Source: Lunularia cruciata
Taxonomy: Eukaryota; Streptophyta; Marchantiopsida; Lunulariales; Lunulariaceae
Direction of reading: 5' to 3'
DNA: 64,000 nucleotides
Assembly: GCA_948567375.1 (NCBI GenBank)
Contig: OX419761.1
Location: 9,178,501-9,242,500 of the forward strand
This document shows, piece by piece, positions 53,601-64,000 of the stretch. The notes under the pieces are model-generated. The model was not told the DNA's origin, did not search any database, and saw nothing but the letters and a program-made list of their open reading frames with translations. Each line of letters starts with the position of its first letter. Position 1 is the stretch's first letter. The translations under genes were made by a program, and so were the position numbers.

Positions 53601-55340
53601 AGATCAATGTAGGTGACCAATCCGATCGTGTGCAAACCCAACCACAGAACACGACAGTCACTGTATCGGCTCGATTAGTCTCATATGTAGCTTAAGCTTA
53701 ATCGTTCATGATTGCGCTTGGGGAGGACATCTGATAAGCTCAAGTACTTCTCAAGTGGGTCTCACAAGTGCAAGAAGGTAACAAGCATCAAACTCATTCT
53801 ATTTTTACTCAGTGCAGCTTTATCTTCGAGACTCCAAACAGTAGCGGTTATAGCCACGCACACGTTGTGAACATTACACGGTAGTAAAATGGGAAGTTAC
53901 TGAACGCTATTTACTACGAATCGATATGATGATCATGTGGGTCAAACTATCTAGAAGAAAGTACTGTATGTCATCCATTTGTATCTCTTTTGGTGAATAG
54001 AAAGCTGAATCTGAATCCTTTGAATCTAAACGAAGCCGCCCCGTCGGTTGATCACCTCACTCATGGATAGCATATAGCCGTATGTTTCTATCGACAGTAA
54101 CGAGGAACCTGACTGATTGACTTCGCACCGTTCCAGCCAAAGCTCTGATTTGTAATGGACGTCCCCACATGCAATGCTTGTCCTCCTGTCATTGTGTCCA
54201 CTTTTATGTACTCACGCGCACAGCGAACTGTCACCAAGTTTTAATGGTGCCTCAAGTTGACAGAAAGACTTAACAGTACCCCTTGGTGCCAAGTTGTCCT
54301 ACGTGTCAAGAGTTTGTCATAGATGGCCGGCTGTATTCTCAAGTGAAGCAGTTCTCACAAGCAACAGACGCGTATTGCCCATGTCCAATACTGACGTTCG
54401 GGCCCAAGCATAAATGAGTTACCGTTCTATTCGGCCCGGACTCCAGCCCAGCTTGCATCAAGCAGATGATTCCAATTTGAGATTTTACTGAGATCTCAAA
54501 CGGGAATTCAAGCAGACAGATTCGTTTATACAAAAACGAGGGAAACTCGTCGTGCTACAAGGCCATCAAAGAAAAGAGATGAAAAGAGAAGGAAACTTTT
54601 GGACGATTATTTGAACTAATCTCCCACATCAACGACGAAGATTTTGACTATTATGACGATGGTGCCACTGGCTGGACTCCACCTTGCAAAAAGTCCTGCA
54701 CCAACCGAATTTTGGCCCTTAGATATTTAGCTCCTTATAATCAAACGTCGACGCAAAGTTGGACGCGAACTTCGCTTGTCTGCTTTTGTATCCAGTCGCC
54801 AGTCGTATCCACCAACAAGACATCTTTAAGGCTTTCTCTTCGTCTATTGTATGGAATATGAAGATCGAGATGCGGGTTCAACCGCCGTATAAAAGGTCTA
54901 TTTACTCTAACATTTGTTCCCATATTAAATTTAAATGATCAACGATCTAGAAATGTCAGGCTGAATTGCACTTCCTATTATGAATGTTGATGTTCAACGT
55001 GACACTAAATCGTCACTCTCCATTGAATAGTAAATTTCCACTTTCTAGCTGTTTGTGAATAATAGATACCAAGTAGTCTTCACATGACACGTCAAGCATG
55101 AATCAAGAATGATATACGGTCGTACAATTTGAAGAACACTAACGACTGAACTGTAGAACTGTGCGAAGGATACTGTCTGTCGTTTTGGACATCTGATGAT
55201 GATTGGATCGATTGATGAACTTCACATGCATAAGCTATACACGAACAACAGACAAGTGAAACATATTACGAAGTAAAAAATGAGAGTGGACGAGTGGAGA
55301 TACCAAAAGTTCACCAAAGAATGGTCTGCGGGACACAAGT
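53601..55340. other. Unassigned intergenic stretch
   Basis: No open frame above about 64 codons and no recognised repeat is present. Confidence 0.4.
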
Positions 55341-55429
55341 CCTGCTGCGATATATATAGGAAGAGAAAAGATAAACAAGACACGGTGACTAAAGATTAAA
55401 CTTTCCTGCGTGCACTAGCAGCTAGGAAT

Positions 55430-55790
55430 ATTAGCTTGTGATACACTATCAATACTCTCCCTCAAGCTAATGTCAATATCTTTTACATTATCTTTGAAAT
55501 CTGAAATATTCAAATTTATCTCTTGATAAAGCTTTGTTGGTGAAAATATCAGCTACTTGTTCATCTGTAGGAATATATGTAGAAATATACTCCAGATCTA
55601 TTTCTGGAACCAATATAAATATTAGCTTGTGATACTCTATCAACCCTCTCCTTCAAACTAATGTCAATATTTTTGACGCCTAGATGAGATCTGAAGTACT
55701 CAAATATATATGTTGATAAAACTTTGGTGAAAATATCAGATACTTGCTGATATGTAGTCATCTATAGCAATATACTCCAGATCTATTCGT
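55430..55790 (-). repeat. Direct duplication of copia F 3' end
   Basis: About 175 bp holding the RNase H C-terminus, the polypurine tract and the start of U3 occur twice, at 55430-55605 and 55618-55790. Both copies share the words ATATTAGCTTGTGATAC and GTGAAAATATCAG. The polypurine tracts lie at 55455-55466 (minus-strand CTTGAGGGAGAG) and about 55645-55656. The copies differ at many positions. Confidence 0.75.
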
Positions 55791-57130
55791 CGAGCCAATA
55801 CCTTCGCTCCAATGAAATGATAATGAATCTCGACAAGTTTGGTCCTGGCATGAAATACTGAATTATTAGCAAGTTTAATACTATTGATATTATTTGATAG
55901 AAGATTATAGAATCATGAGGTGAATATTACACATCTTGTAATAAGGAGTGAAGCTAAATTGATTCGCTAATAGCATTAATGACACCTCTATATTCTGCTT
56001 GTGTTGATGATAAAGCAACAATAGGTTGCTTCATCTATGACCAACTAATTGTTGACTTTCCGCAGTTGAAAACATACACTAATGTGGATATTTTATCTTG
56101 AGCACTTCCTGCCTAGTCCACATCAGTAAAACCTTGAACTATGGGTAGCCCACCGGTTGAATAGTGAAGATCAAACTGGATGGTAAACTTCTCATAATGT
56201 AAAATTCTTCTAACCATGTCAAGACGTGGCTTCCTTGGTGCTTGTACAAATTGATTCACTAGTCCAACAGTGTAACTTAGATCTGGTCCAGTAATAATCA
56301 AATAAATCAGACTTCCAATAACTTGTCTGTATATATTTGGATCAACCAACAACCACCATCTTAGGGACTTAACTGAGGTTGGGAGAGTAGCAGAAATAGG
56401 CTTACATCCAATCATACAAAATTTCTTCAACATGTTGAGAGAATATTGTTGCTGAAGTAACCAAAAATCATTACCATCTTGAATAAACTCAATACTCAAG
56501 AAGTATTTGAATTCTCCAAAGTCTTTCTTGTCAAACTCTCCCTTCAATTGATCTTGTATTGCCAAATAAAATCTTGACAATTACCTGTGAAGATCAGGTC
56601 ATCAACATAAATGAGTAATAAAATCATTTTGTCACCAACTTGTCCTATACTATGTACAATGAAGAGTCTGAACTGCACATTCAAAATCCAAAATGTTAAA
56701 GATAGGAATTTATCTTGGCGTTCCAGGCTTGTGGAGCTTGCTTAAATCTACATAGAGACTTTTTCAGTAAACCAACTTTGTTTGGATATCTTGGATCTTC
56801 ATAACCATGTGGTTGGACCATGTACACCTCCTCCTCCAAATCTCCATTGTGGAGAGCGTTATTAAAGTACATCTGATAAAGCTTCCACTTATTTAAAGTG
56901 GCCAATGCTAAAAGAGTACAAATAGAAGGCATTTTGGCAACAAGGCTAAATGTCTCATCCATGTCAATTCCATATTTTTGTGAGTAGCACTTTGCCACAA
57001 GTCTTCTCTTGTACCTACTCACAGAACCATCCAACTGTCTAGTTATCTTAAAAATCCATTGGCATCAAATTGCCTTCTTACCATGAGGTAAGTCCACCAA
57101 CTCCCATAGTTGTATGGTTATGTAAAGCTG
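55565..57130 (-). pseudogene. Reverse transcriptase and RNase H of copia F
   Basis: RT: DGSVSRYKRRLVAKCYSQKYG (56975-57034), the LHNGDLEEEVYMVQPHGYEDP segment, KKSLCRFKQAPQAW (usual KKSLYGLKQAPRAW), the catalytic YVDD box in LLLIYVDDLIFTG (about 56590-56625), FGEFKYFLSIEF and GSLIYLIITGPDLSY (about 56290). RNase H: DVD and later VALSSTQAEY (about 55990-56020), then SDIFTKVLSTYIFEYFRSHLG (about 55690). Stops occur between blocks. The Asp pair is intact in sequence but the protein is broken. Confidence 0.88.
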
Positions 57131-57420
57131 CACTTCAAGCTCCATAGCTTGCACCCAATCTGCATGAGGCATTGCTTCCTCAAGAGAATTTGGTGTATAA
57201 CTTTTAGCATATATGTATGATGTCAGGCTAAAAAAACCTCTAACTTGAAAATGTCTAACTGGATATTTAACCCTTGTGCTTGTCCGTCGCTATTCAGACG
57301 GGGATGTACTACTTGTCGCCTCATCAAAATTAATTAGAACTTCTGAGTTACATGGTTGACTGACCATCTATTTTAGGGAAGGATGAGAAATATTAGCAGA
57401 AAAAGTATGGAGCACATGTA

Positions 57421-58540
57421 CTACTGGACATGTGCGACTTGAGAGACTTGGACTAAAGGCTTCTCCACAACCTGTACTGACCAGCTATTGAGAAATGGAT
57501 GAGAACTAGAGTGCACACTAGAAACACCAGTAGCACTTGAGGCACTAGCTTGTGGAACAGAAATATTACTTTGACCAATCAAAGGGGTAGAGGATGCTGC
57601 AAGCGGTATATCAGATGTGCAGCTTGTAGGAGCCTGATACCAAGATTTTAACTCCTCAAATATGACATCTCTACTCATAATAAAAGTATTAAAATCAAGA
57701 TTATAACATCTATATCCTTTTGAATTAGAAGCATATCCAAGAAAGACACAATATTTTTTGTATTTTAGGATCGATTTTTTGCTCTTTTCATCTGGAATAT
57801 GAACAAAGCAAATACAAGAAAAAGCCTTCAGATATGATAAATCAGGTTCCTTACACATAAGAGCTTGAAAGGGTGTCATTTTGTGCACCACTGCAATAGG
57901 AGATCTGGACATCAAGTAAATGGCACAATTAACTATTTTTGCCCAGTAGAACTTATCCATTACCTTCTTGCAACCTCTGCAATATGTTAGTTCTTCCACT
58001 CATCAACTTCATTTTGTTGAGGTGTGTAGCTCCAAGTGACTTCATGCTTGATACCTTACTCACTTAGAAAATCATCAAACTGATTTGAAATAAACTCTTC
58101 TCCTCCATCAGAACATAGATATAGGATAAGATAACCCTATTGCTTCTTCACAAGTGGCTTAAATATTTCAAAAACTGAAAGAACATTTGATTTTGCTTTC
58201 AGAAAATATACCCATGTATATCTTGAAACATTTTCAATAAACGAGACAAAATATTTAGAGCTTATTAGATTCTTTTTTGAAGCAGTCCATATGTTGTGTG
58301 TATTAATTCTAACACCCCAGAATCCCTTGTACTATGATACTTAAAAACCTTTCTAGCTAGATTACCAAATTGACAAGCCTCACAAACCCTATAGGCAAAG
58401 GATCAGAAAATAATGGGAGCCCCATAACCAAATTTGAGGTATGCAGCACCTTTAATCTTTGTAGATTCATGTGACCCACTCTTTTATACACTCTTTTACA
58501 TATAAGATCTAAAAACTCAGTGGAGTCACGAATAAACATA
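57421..58540 (-). pseudogene. Integrase of copia F
   Basis: Zinc-binding part at 58357-58480 (RVGHMNLQRLKVLH and the C-x-x-C region near 58360). The core is degraded between 58000 and 58350. The C-terminal half is open for 192 codons (57421-57999) with FYWAKIVNCAIYLMSRSP, TPFQALMCKEPDLSYLKAF, FLGYASNSKGYRCYNLD and SRDVIFEE, all typical copia words. A Ser/Pro/Val-rich spacer leads to RT. Confidence 0.85.
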
Positions 58541-59135
58541 ACATTCTGATTTGCAGTAGTAGGGGTCTTGATGTCTTATTTAAACATCTTCCCTGTTTTT
58601 GATCCAAGTTTTTATCCTACAGAAATAGCATGTTTTTCATACTTGTAAAAAAATACACCTTCTTTGTTAAATATAATCTGAAACCCTTCTCAATACTTTA
58701 TTGAATAGAAACTAAATTCTTGGTGATTGTAGAAAATAAAACCCTGGACTTCTCCTAAACCATAAAAAGACCCTGTTAGAGAGGAGAATGGGATAGTACC
58801 CATATGAGAAATAATATGCTCATTATCATCACCAATATTCATAAACCATAATTCAGATAATACTTCTTTGGAATTGAATATACTAGCCTAGATTAAATGG
58901 TCATGTGGTTTGAGCATCGAGAGTCGATGAACCACTATTCTTCACTCTTGGTCATCAATGCAGCAATATGAGTCAAAATGAGTAGATGATCTTTGGAGTA
59001 AAAAGCTTCCTCCATGTAATTCTGTTGTGTGAGTTTGCATGTTCTATATCAACTTGCTTTTTTAAACAATTCTTCTCATAATGGAATTTTGATTTACAAT
59101 AATTGCAGGACCTGTCCATCTTAGACTTGCCTTAT
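58541..59135 (-). pseudogene. Zinc knuckle and protease of copia F
   Basis: The minus strand shows the CCHC knuckle (CNYCKSKFHYEKNC, about 59065-59115) and, about 150 bp on, the protease string WFIDSRCSNHMT (about 58885-58930). The family's D-S-G-C active site has Gly changed to Arg. Remnants of the protease body continue to about 58600. Confidence 0.75.
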
Positions 59136-59980
59136 GTTAAGTAATTTCTATGAGGAATGACCTCTATGAACATTAACTACCACATCCTCTGCCTTTTGCT
59201 CTACCTCTCCCAGCAAACAGGACCTGATCTTGAGTGGCAAGATGATTGCCACCACGTTGTTGCATCCGCATCTCTTCAGACACTAACATCGAGAGTAGCT
59301 CATGAAATAGAGAATAAGTATCTCTAAAGGCTATAGATGTCTCAAAAGGTTTATACTACTTGGGTAGACCTTGAATAATATAAAGAATCAAATTATCATC
59401 CTCAACCTTAACTCCTATGTTGTTCAGCTGTTCAACCAGACCACAAATGTGAAAAATATAAACAGTCATACTTAATTTGTCTTTCTTAACCTTCATTAAA
59501 TGCTATTTCAGTTGAAGCTTTCTTGCCCCCTTCTATGCCTGAAAATTTGCCAAAGTATCCCAAATTTCCTTGGGAGTATAGTGGTCATGTATGTAACCAA
59601 ACAGTGATGGTGAAACACACATAGAAAGATAATGCAAGGCTTGTTTACCTCGTTTCTTCCAAGCACATCCAGCAGGATTTGAAGAGGTACAAGTTTCAAC
59701 CCCAGTGACAAGATTACACCATTCTTACCCTTTACAAAAGGCAGACATTCTGTATTTCCATACTGGATAATCGTTCGTGGTCAATGCCTCACCATCGATC
59801 CCCACATTTTGTATTTCCATACTGGATAATTGTTCTTGGTCAATGCCTCATCCTCGATTCCACCAGAAGTCTTGAGTATCGAGTTTATTAGTCAAAGTAT
59901 AACTCAATAAAAACCAGATTCCTAAATAATCAAGAAAATCTTACAAAATTGGACTCAAAGGCTCTCTCGGTCTCTCTTTT
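59136..59980 (-). pseudogene. gag of copia F with internal duplication
   Basis: The minus strand reads the copia gag words HDHYTPKEIWDTLANFQA (about 59550-59600), LSMTVYIFHICGLVEQL, LPK and FETSIAFRDTYSLFHELLSML (about 59300), and a Gly/Arg-rich tail before the knuckle. The N-terminal part contains a 59-bp tandem duplication (words TACTGGATAA at 59761 and 59820), so the W-x-Y region occurs twice. Several stops are present. Confidence 0.75.
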
Positions 59981-59992
59981 GCTCTGATATCA
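59981..59992 (-). promoter_or_regulatory. Primer binding site of copia F
   Basis: The minus strand reads TGATATCAGAGC, one base from the TGGTATCAGAGC initiator tRNA-Met type. It marks the left boundary of the 5' LTR, which would begin at 59993 with TATTC rather than TG. Confidence 0.75.
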
Positions 59993-60897
59993 TATTCTCT
60001 CGGTCCTGAAGAGAAAGAGCTGGAATTGTTCCTCAACGACTATAGTCATTCTAGCAGCGGCATATCACACAATCGACAATTATCTCCATCCTCTTTCATT
60101 CTCAGTAGTATTAGCAGATCGTAGTTACCATTTATCGTTATGGAAGGAGAGTATCAACCGGTAGCAAGCTCATATCAAGCAAACGCATTTTTTTACATTA
60201 TGATTGGTACACATTTAATTACTAGGCCCCAATTGTCTACCGCATGGAGTGGATTATTTTTAAGTGATTAATGACAAGGGGGAGCATCGTCTTCCTACTC
60301 ATCATTCTGAAAGTTTTCCTTTATCGAAATCTCTTTTACTGCCAGCTATATCTATAATAAAGTAATTTAAGTGATTAATGATAAGAAGGATCAACGCCCT
60401 GCTACTCATCGTTCTGATAGTTTTCCTTTACCAAAGTTACAGCAATATCCACATTACTCAGTTTTCAGTTAATGATGCGAACACGTTCTTATCTGACAAG
60501 GCAGTCTACTTCGAGTTGATAATTCACATCTGCCATTACAAAGCATAGGGCAGAAATGGTGACGATCATTCCGTGTGAAGAAAGGAACAAATCGATCCAT
60601 GTCTTGCTTCCAAACTAAGTATATTATTAGTATCATGTATTTTTCTTATCTGCTTGTGAGTATCCTAGACAAGGATTCAACTGTGTGATGTGGAGAGGAA
60701 AATGAACCCTATAGTTACCCAGACAGTGTACGCAACTTTTGCCAAGACAGTGTGCTGATATAACAGGATGGCGCAATCCATGCCCAATCACAAATTCCGA
60801 TTGTAGACCTTTACATCCTTTGACATGTTGCACTGACAACAGAAGGCAGAAGTAAGGGACTGTATCGGTAATGGCCAATGCTGAACACTCTATCTAA
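59993..60897. other. Region between copia F and the P450, with an imperfect 109-bp direct repeat
   Basis: TAAGTGATTAATGA-AAG starts at 60261 and 60370 (period 109 bp), each followed by ACTCATC and TTTTCCTTTA words. The left part (59993 to about 60150) should hold copia F LTR sequence. The P450 3' untranslated region and polyadenylation signals must lie in 60600-60897. No other gene is seen. Confidence 0.45.
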
Positions 60898-62789
60898 TTA
60901 ATATAAATTGCACATTGGGTGACGTGGTTTAGGAACAAGCTGCAAAGGAACTGCTTTGAAACAGGTCAGACCGAAGGTTTCGTTCATGTCAAACTCTTTC
61001 GGATTCTGCCAAGATGGTGCGCTAAAGTCTATGCCGTGAAGCAGCCGGGCTAAACTCATTTGCACCATCATGAGACCAAGACCCATTCCTGGACAGACTC
61101 TTCTCCCGGATCCAAAAGGTAAGAGCTGAAAGTTCTGTCCTCTGCAATCAATGTCAATGTCCGCTTCGAGGAAACGTTCGGGAACGAACTCCGATGCTTT
61201 GTCCCATACGTTTGGGTCACGGCCTATAGCATATGCGTTGACAAACAAGCGAGTTCTAGCTGGGATGTTGTAACCCTGCAGCTCACAAGCCTCGATGGAC
61301 TCATGAGGAATCAGTAAAGGAGCTGGAGGATGGAGTCGAAGTGTCTCCTTCACGACGGCATAGAGGTAAGGAAGCTCAGGCAGATCGGACTCTTCGACTT
61401 TGCGGTCACTACCGACAACAATGTCGACCTCTTCCTGCAGTCTTTTCATCTTCTCCGGCTCCCTGATAAGATATGTCAGGGCCCACTCGATGGTGCTTGA
61501 TGAGGTATCAACTCCCGCGGTAAGGATGTCCTGATGATCGCGTAGACGGGTTAGATTCAGCCTTCACATACTCTTAAGATGCGTATTCTAATGGCAAGTA
61601 AATTATGACAATATTAAAGTAAATCTGTTCGGAGTATTCTTGAACAAAGTAGTCTGCGTCTTACTATGATAGCAAATACTGGAGAGTTCATAAAGAGATA
61701 TTGCCTAGTCATTTTCATACTCCACTGCTGAAAATAATTAACAGGGTTTCAATTACACAGGAACACCTCCCTGTTTTGCTCGGGCATTTCGATTGTCACG
61801 TCAGAAGAACTGTGGTTGCTACTTACCAGCATTACGGCTACCACTTTCTCGTCACAGAGTTTCCCATTCTCTCCAGCAGGAAGAGAAAGAAGTACATCCA
61901 GCAAGTCTTTCGGTTGAGCATTTTCTCGCTTTTCGTTTGCCTTGCGATGTTCATCAACCATTTGATAAACAAGATCATCCAAGTTTTGAACAGCAACTCT
62001 CATGCGTTTCTCAAAACCCTGCAGATCGAGTCTTCGGATCATGGGATAGTAATCACCGAGATTTTGAAAAGTTTCGCCAGAAAGAACAAAAATCTCCTGG
62101 ATGATGTCCCTGAACTTTTTTGATTCTTCAGCTACTTTCGCCGAGCACCCCCAGCTAATAACACTCTTGCCCATAACCATTCGTGTCACGACATTCAACG
62201 TGACCTGAGTGAGCTTCAGGCTCATGACCACAGGATTTCCAGAAATGGACTCTTCCACCATGTTTTTGACCATAGACGACGTCTCTTCATCTCTCATGTA
62301 CCGAAAGGTTTCGAGCCTCTTCGGGGTGAAGAGCTCAAGCAAACAAATCTTCCGCATGTGCCTCCAGTGAGGTCCATATGGTGCACCCGCAATGTCCTTG
62401 AAGTTGTGGGAGAAAATTTCGTAGGCAGCTCCATTGGTAATACGCGATGCAAATATCCTGTCATGCGTTTTCAAAACCTCTTTGGCCATCTCTACTGAGC
62501 TTGCTACGATACAGTCTGTCGAACCCAGGCGGAGATGGTAAAGAGGACCATACTTTTGTCCGAGCTTGGCCAAGACAATATGAGGCCGAGCCCCGAGAAG
62601 ATGAAGATGCCCGATAATGGGCAGACCGGGAGGTGAAACAGGCCAACGCGCAACAAACCGGCGCTTAGGCGAGACCATATAGTACATTCGGTACATAATT
62701 GCAGCTGCTACGGATCCTGCTGCAAGCGTTGCAGCAATCACTAGCAAGTATCCTTGCTCGAGCACCCATGACGTTGAACTGGGATCCAT
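60898..62789 (-). CDS. Cytochrome P450 monooxygenase, CYP71-clan (A-type), two exons
   Basis: Exon 1 is 62789-61827 and exon 2 is 61530-60898; the intron (61826-61531, 296 bp) has a GTAAGT donor and CAG acceptor in phase 0. The product is 531 residues, a normal P450 length. An N-terminal membrane anchor spans about residues 14-37. A proline hinge PPGLPIIG follows at 53-60, then the C-helix WRHMR at 142-146, the I-helix oxygen-binding AGVDTS at 326-331, and ExxR as ETLR at 383-386. The PERF motif is at 438-441 and the heme loop FGSGRRVCPG at 460-469, with the heme-ligand Cys467. All key residues are intact. It should be an ER-bound, NADPH-P450-reductase-dependent oxygenase of specialised metabolism; the substrate cannot be told. 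The clan is clear from the motif set, the family number is not. Confidence 0.93.
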
Positions 62790-62907
62790 TCCGACAATGC
62801 GACTTCTCCGGGCTTATGACTTGAATTCTGTAGAAAAGTGTCTTCGGTCTTGGTTCACTATCTGCACTTTCAGAAGGGACTCTGTGACTTCCAAGTCTAT
62901 GCAAGTG

Positions 62908-62915
62908 CTATATAC
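62908..62915 (-). promoter_or_regulatory. Probable TATA box of the P450 gene
   Basis: The minus strand reads GTATATAG, 119-126 bp upstream of the start codon, leaving room for a 5' untranslated region of roughly 90 bp. It is the only TATA-like word in a sensible position. Confidence 0.5.
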
Positions 62916-62919
62916 TACA

Positions 62920-64000
62920 ACTGCTTCGTAGACATGGTCTGCTGGAAGAGTCAGCCTTTGCCACTGCCCACTGGAACTACTTCCGAGTAATAGATCCGGA
63001 GAACTATCAATCCTCGGGAGTTATCTTGCGTCACGTAGCTCTACCACAACCCCACGAGTGATCGCAACCAACGCGGCACGCTTTGTGGCAACTCAAAACG
63101 TCATTTCCTCAGATTCCCACCTGAATGCTAGGCGGGGAAATTCGGCAGCAGTACATTTGGGTCTTGGGGCTGGAAGGATAGAGGTCTCTCTACTGGGCGA
63201 GGAAAGTCATGAGAAGGTAAAGGAACCAGAAGATTCTGGGTTCCGGTAAGAAAAGAGTGACAAGAATCAGAAGAACGAGGCTATTCGTGGCAAAGCAATC
63301 GATGCGCGCGGCGAGCGTCGCTATTCGTAGCAATCGATGCGCGCCAAGAAGAGTAACCACCGTTCGGGTACACTGCGCATAAAACTTAAGGTGTGGGAGA
63401 TTGACTTCGAGCAGGGATCTTTCAAAGATTTTGAGCTCGAATCCGCTATCCGCCCGCTCCTCGTCAACGAACTTCTTCTCGTAGAGGCGGCTATGCTAAA
63501 CTGTCTCTAACTAGAACAACTGCCCACAGCAGCACCGTGTGCAAATTCGGCACATCAGAGAGACGCGGACTCCTCAGAACTAGAGACTGAGTCTCGTCAC
63601 CTTCGCCCTGAGTCTGTACAACTGTAGCTTCATCTGTTGTAGACTCTGAGACGATGAGACATTTATAGGAAAGCAATTCTCAGCGAAGCCGGTCAAAATG
63701 CAAAGCAACTGTAATCCCTGCACATGCACACAGGCAGGACACTGGATGGGCCAACCGAGATCTCTGGAGATATATTATTTACCATAAAAAAGATTTCGAT
63801 CGTGCCCGGCTCATGAGTATACGACAACGTGATAGCAAGCAATGTCCCAAACCGCTTACAAGAATCGTTACTCTACCGCAAACTATTTCAACATTTGCGT
63901 TGAAACCTTTTCAACCATACTGTATGGTGTAGCCGACAGCGTAGTATCGTAGGATGACTTGCGGGAAGCTTTCAACGATCTTTCAATTGTGGCGGGCCCG
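62920..64000. other. P450 upstream region, GC-richer, no supported gene
   Basis: A short imperfect repeat CGCTATTCGT-GCAATCGATGCGCGC occurs at about 63280-63310 and 63317-63345. Open frames are under 65 codons and without motif. The sequence presumably carries the P450 promoter at its left end. Anything further is not visible. Confidence 0.45.

Larger units (their letters stand above)
55454..59992 (-). mobile_element. Decayed Ty1/copia retrotransposon F
   Basis: Order on the minus strand: primer binding site, gag, CCHC knuckle, protease, integrase, RT, RNase H, polypurine tract. Integrase before RT is the defining copia order. Stops interrupt every domain. The LTRs could not be paired: the sequence right of the primer site (59993 on) and left of the polypurine tract (below 55454) do not obviously match. 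Confidence 0.85.

Noticed and set aside
61749-61826. Continuation of the P450 exon 1 frame past the ML residues
   Set aside because: The extra 25 codons lie in the intron: a GTAAGT donor follows exactly where P450 alignment breaks, and exon 2 resumes with the DILTAGVDT I-helix.

Overview
This window is nuclear DNA from a land plant. The evidence is a plant A-type cytochrome P450 gene with a GT-AG intron, plant Ty3/gypsy chromoviruses and Ty1/copia elements primed by initiator-tRNA-Met-type binding sites, and a plant-style PIF/Harbinger transposase. I cannot place the lineage from sequence alone. The window is repeat-rich, and only one gene (the P450 at the right end) looks intact. No bacterial-type features such as operons, CRISPR arrays or ribosome binding sites are present.

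Layout, left to right. 1-5328: a decayed + strand Ty3/gypsy element of Athila/Tat type (family D), with gag-pro, RT/RNase H, a deleted integrase, a polypurine tract and a shortened 3' LTR. 5329-10198: old debris, including a degraded retropepsin (about 5590-6190), a broken coiled-coil reading frame (6799-7900) and a promoter-like stretch. 10204-18830: a minus-strand Ty3 chromovirus (family E) bounded by the target duplication ATGAG. It has three LTRs instead of two and about 1.7 kb of non-retroviral 'cargo' coding an unrecognised acidic protein. Its LTRs carry arrays of perfect heat-shock-element repeats just upstream of a TATA box.

20097-35434: a short LTR-298 bp-LTR derivative of family D whose second LTR is split by element A, a minus-strand chromovirus with target duplication ATTCT (21244-35160). 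Inside A sits the related element B (24847-32191, duplication CCACA). Inside B, exactly at the retropepsin active-site codons, sits solo LTR C in the opposite orientation (28887-29615, duplication GGCTC). All three insertion levels keep exact 5-bp duplications, so their order can be read directly. 35443-37090: an inverted fragment of family D pol followed by a decayed Ty1/copia pol.

37090-55400: mostly non-coding or strongly decayed DNA, with several minisatellite-like tandem repeats, a PIF/Harbinger transposase pseudogene (about 40950-42131) whose catalytic Glu is replaced by Lys, two unrecognised decayed reading frames (44390-45990 and 46900-48190), and short duplications. 55454-59992: a decayed minus-strand Ty1/copia element (family F). 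60898-62789: a two-exon, 531-codon CYP71-clan P450 on the minus strand with a TATA box about 120 bp upstream. 62920-64000 is GC-richer DNA with no gene that I can support.

The elements do not form a pathway. The window records successive retrotransposition, with one P450 gene at the edge. The most unusual observations are the heat-shock-like LTR promoter and three-LTR/cargo structure of E, a small reading frame between the primer binding site and gag shared by two chromovirus families, and the clean three-level nest.
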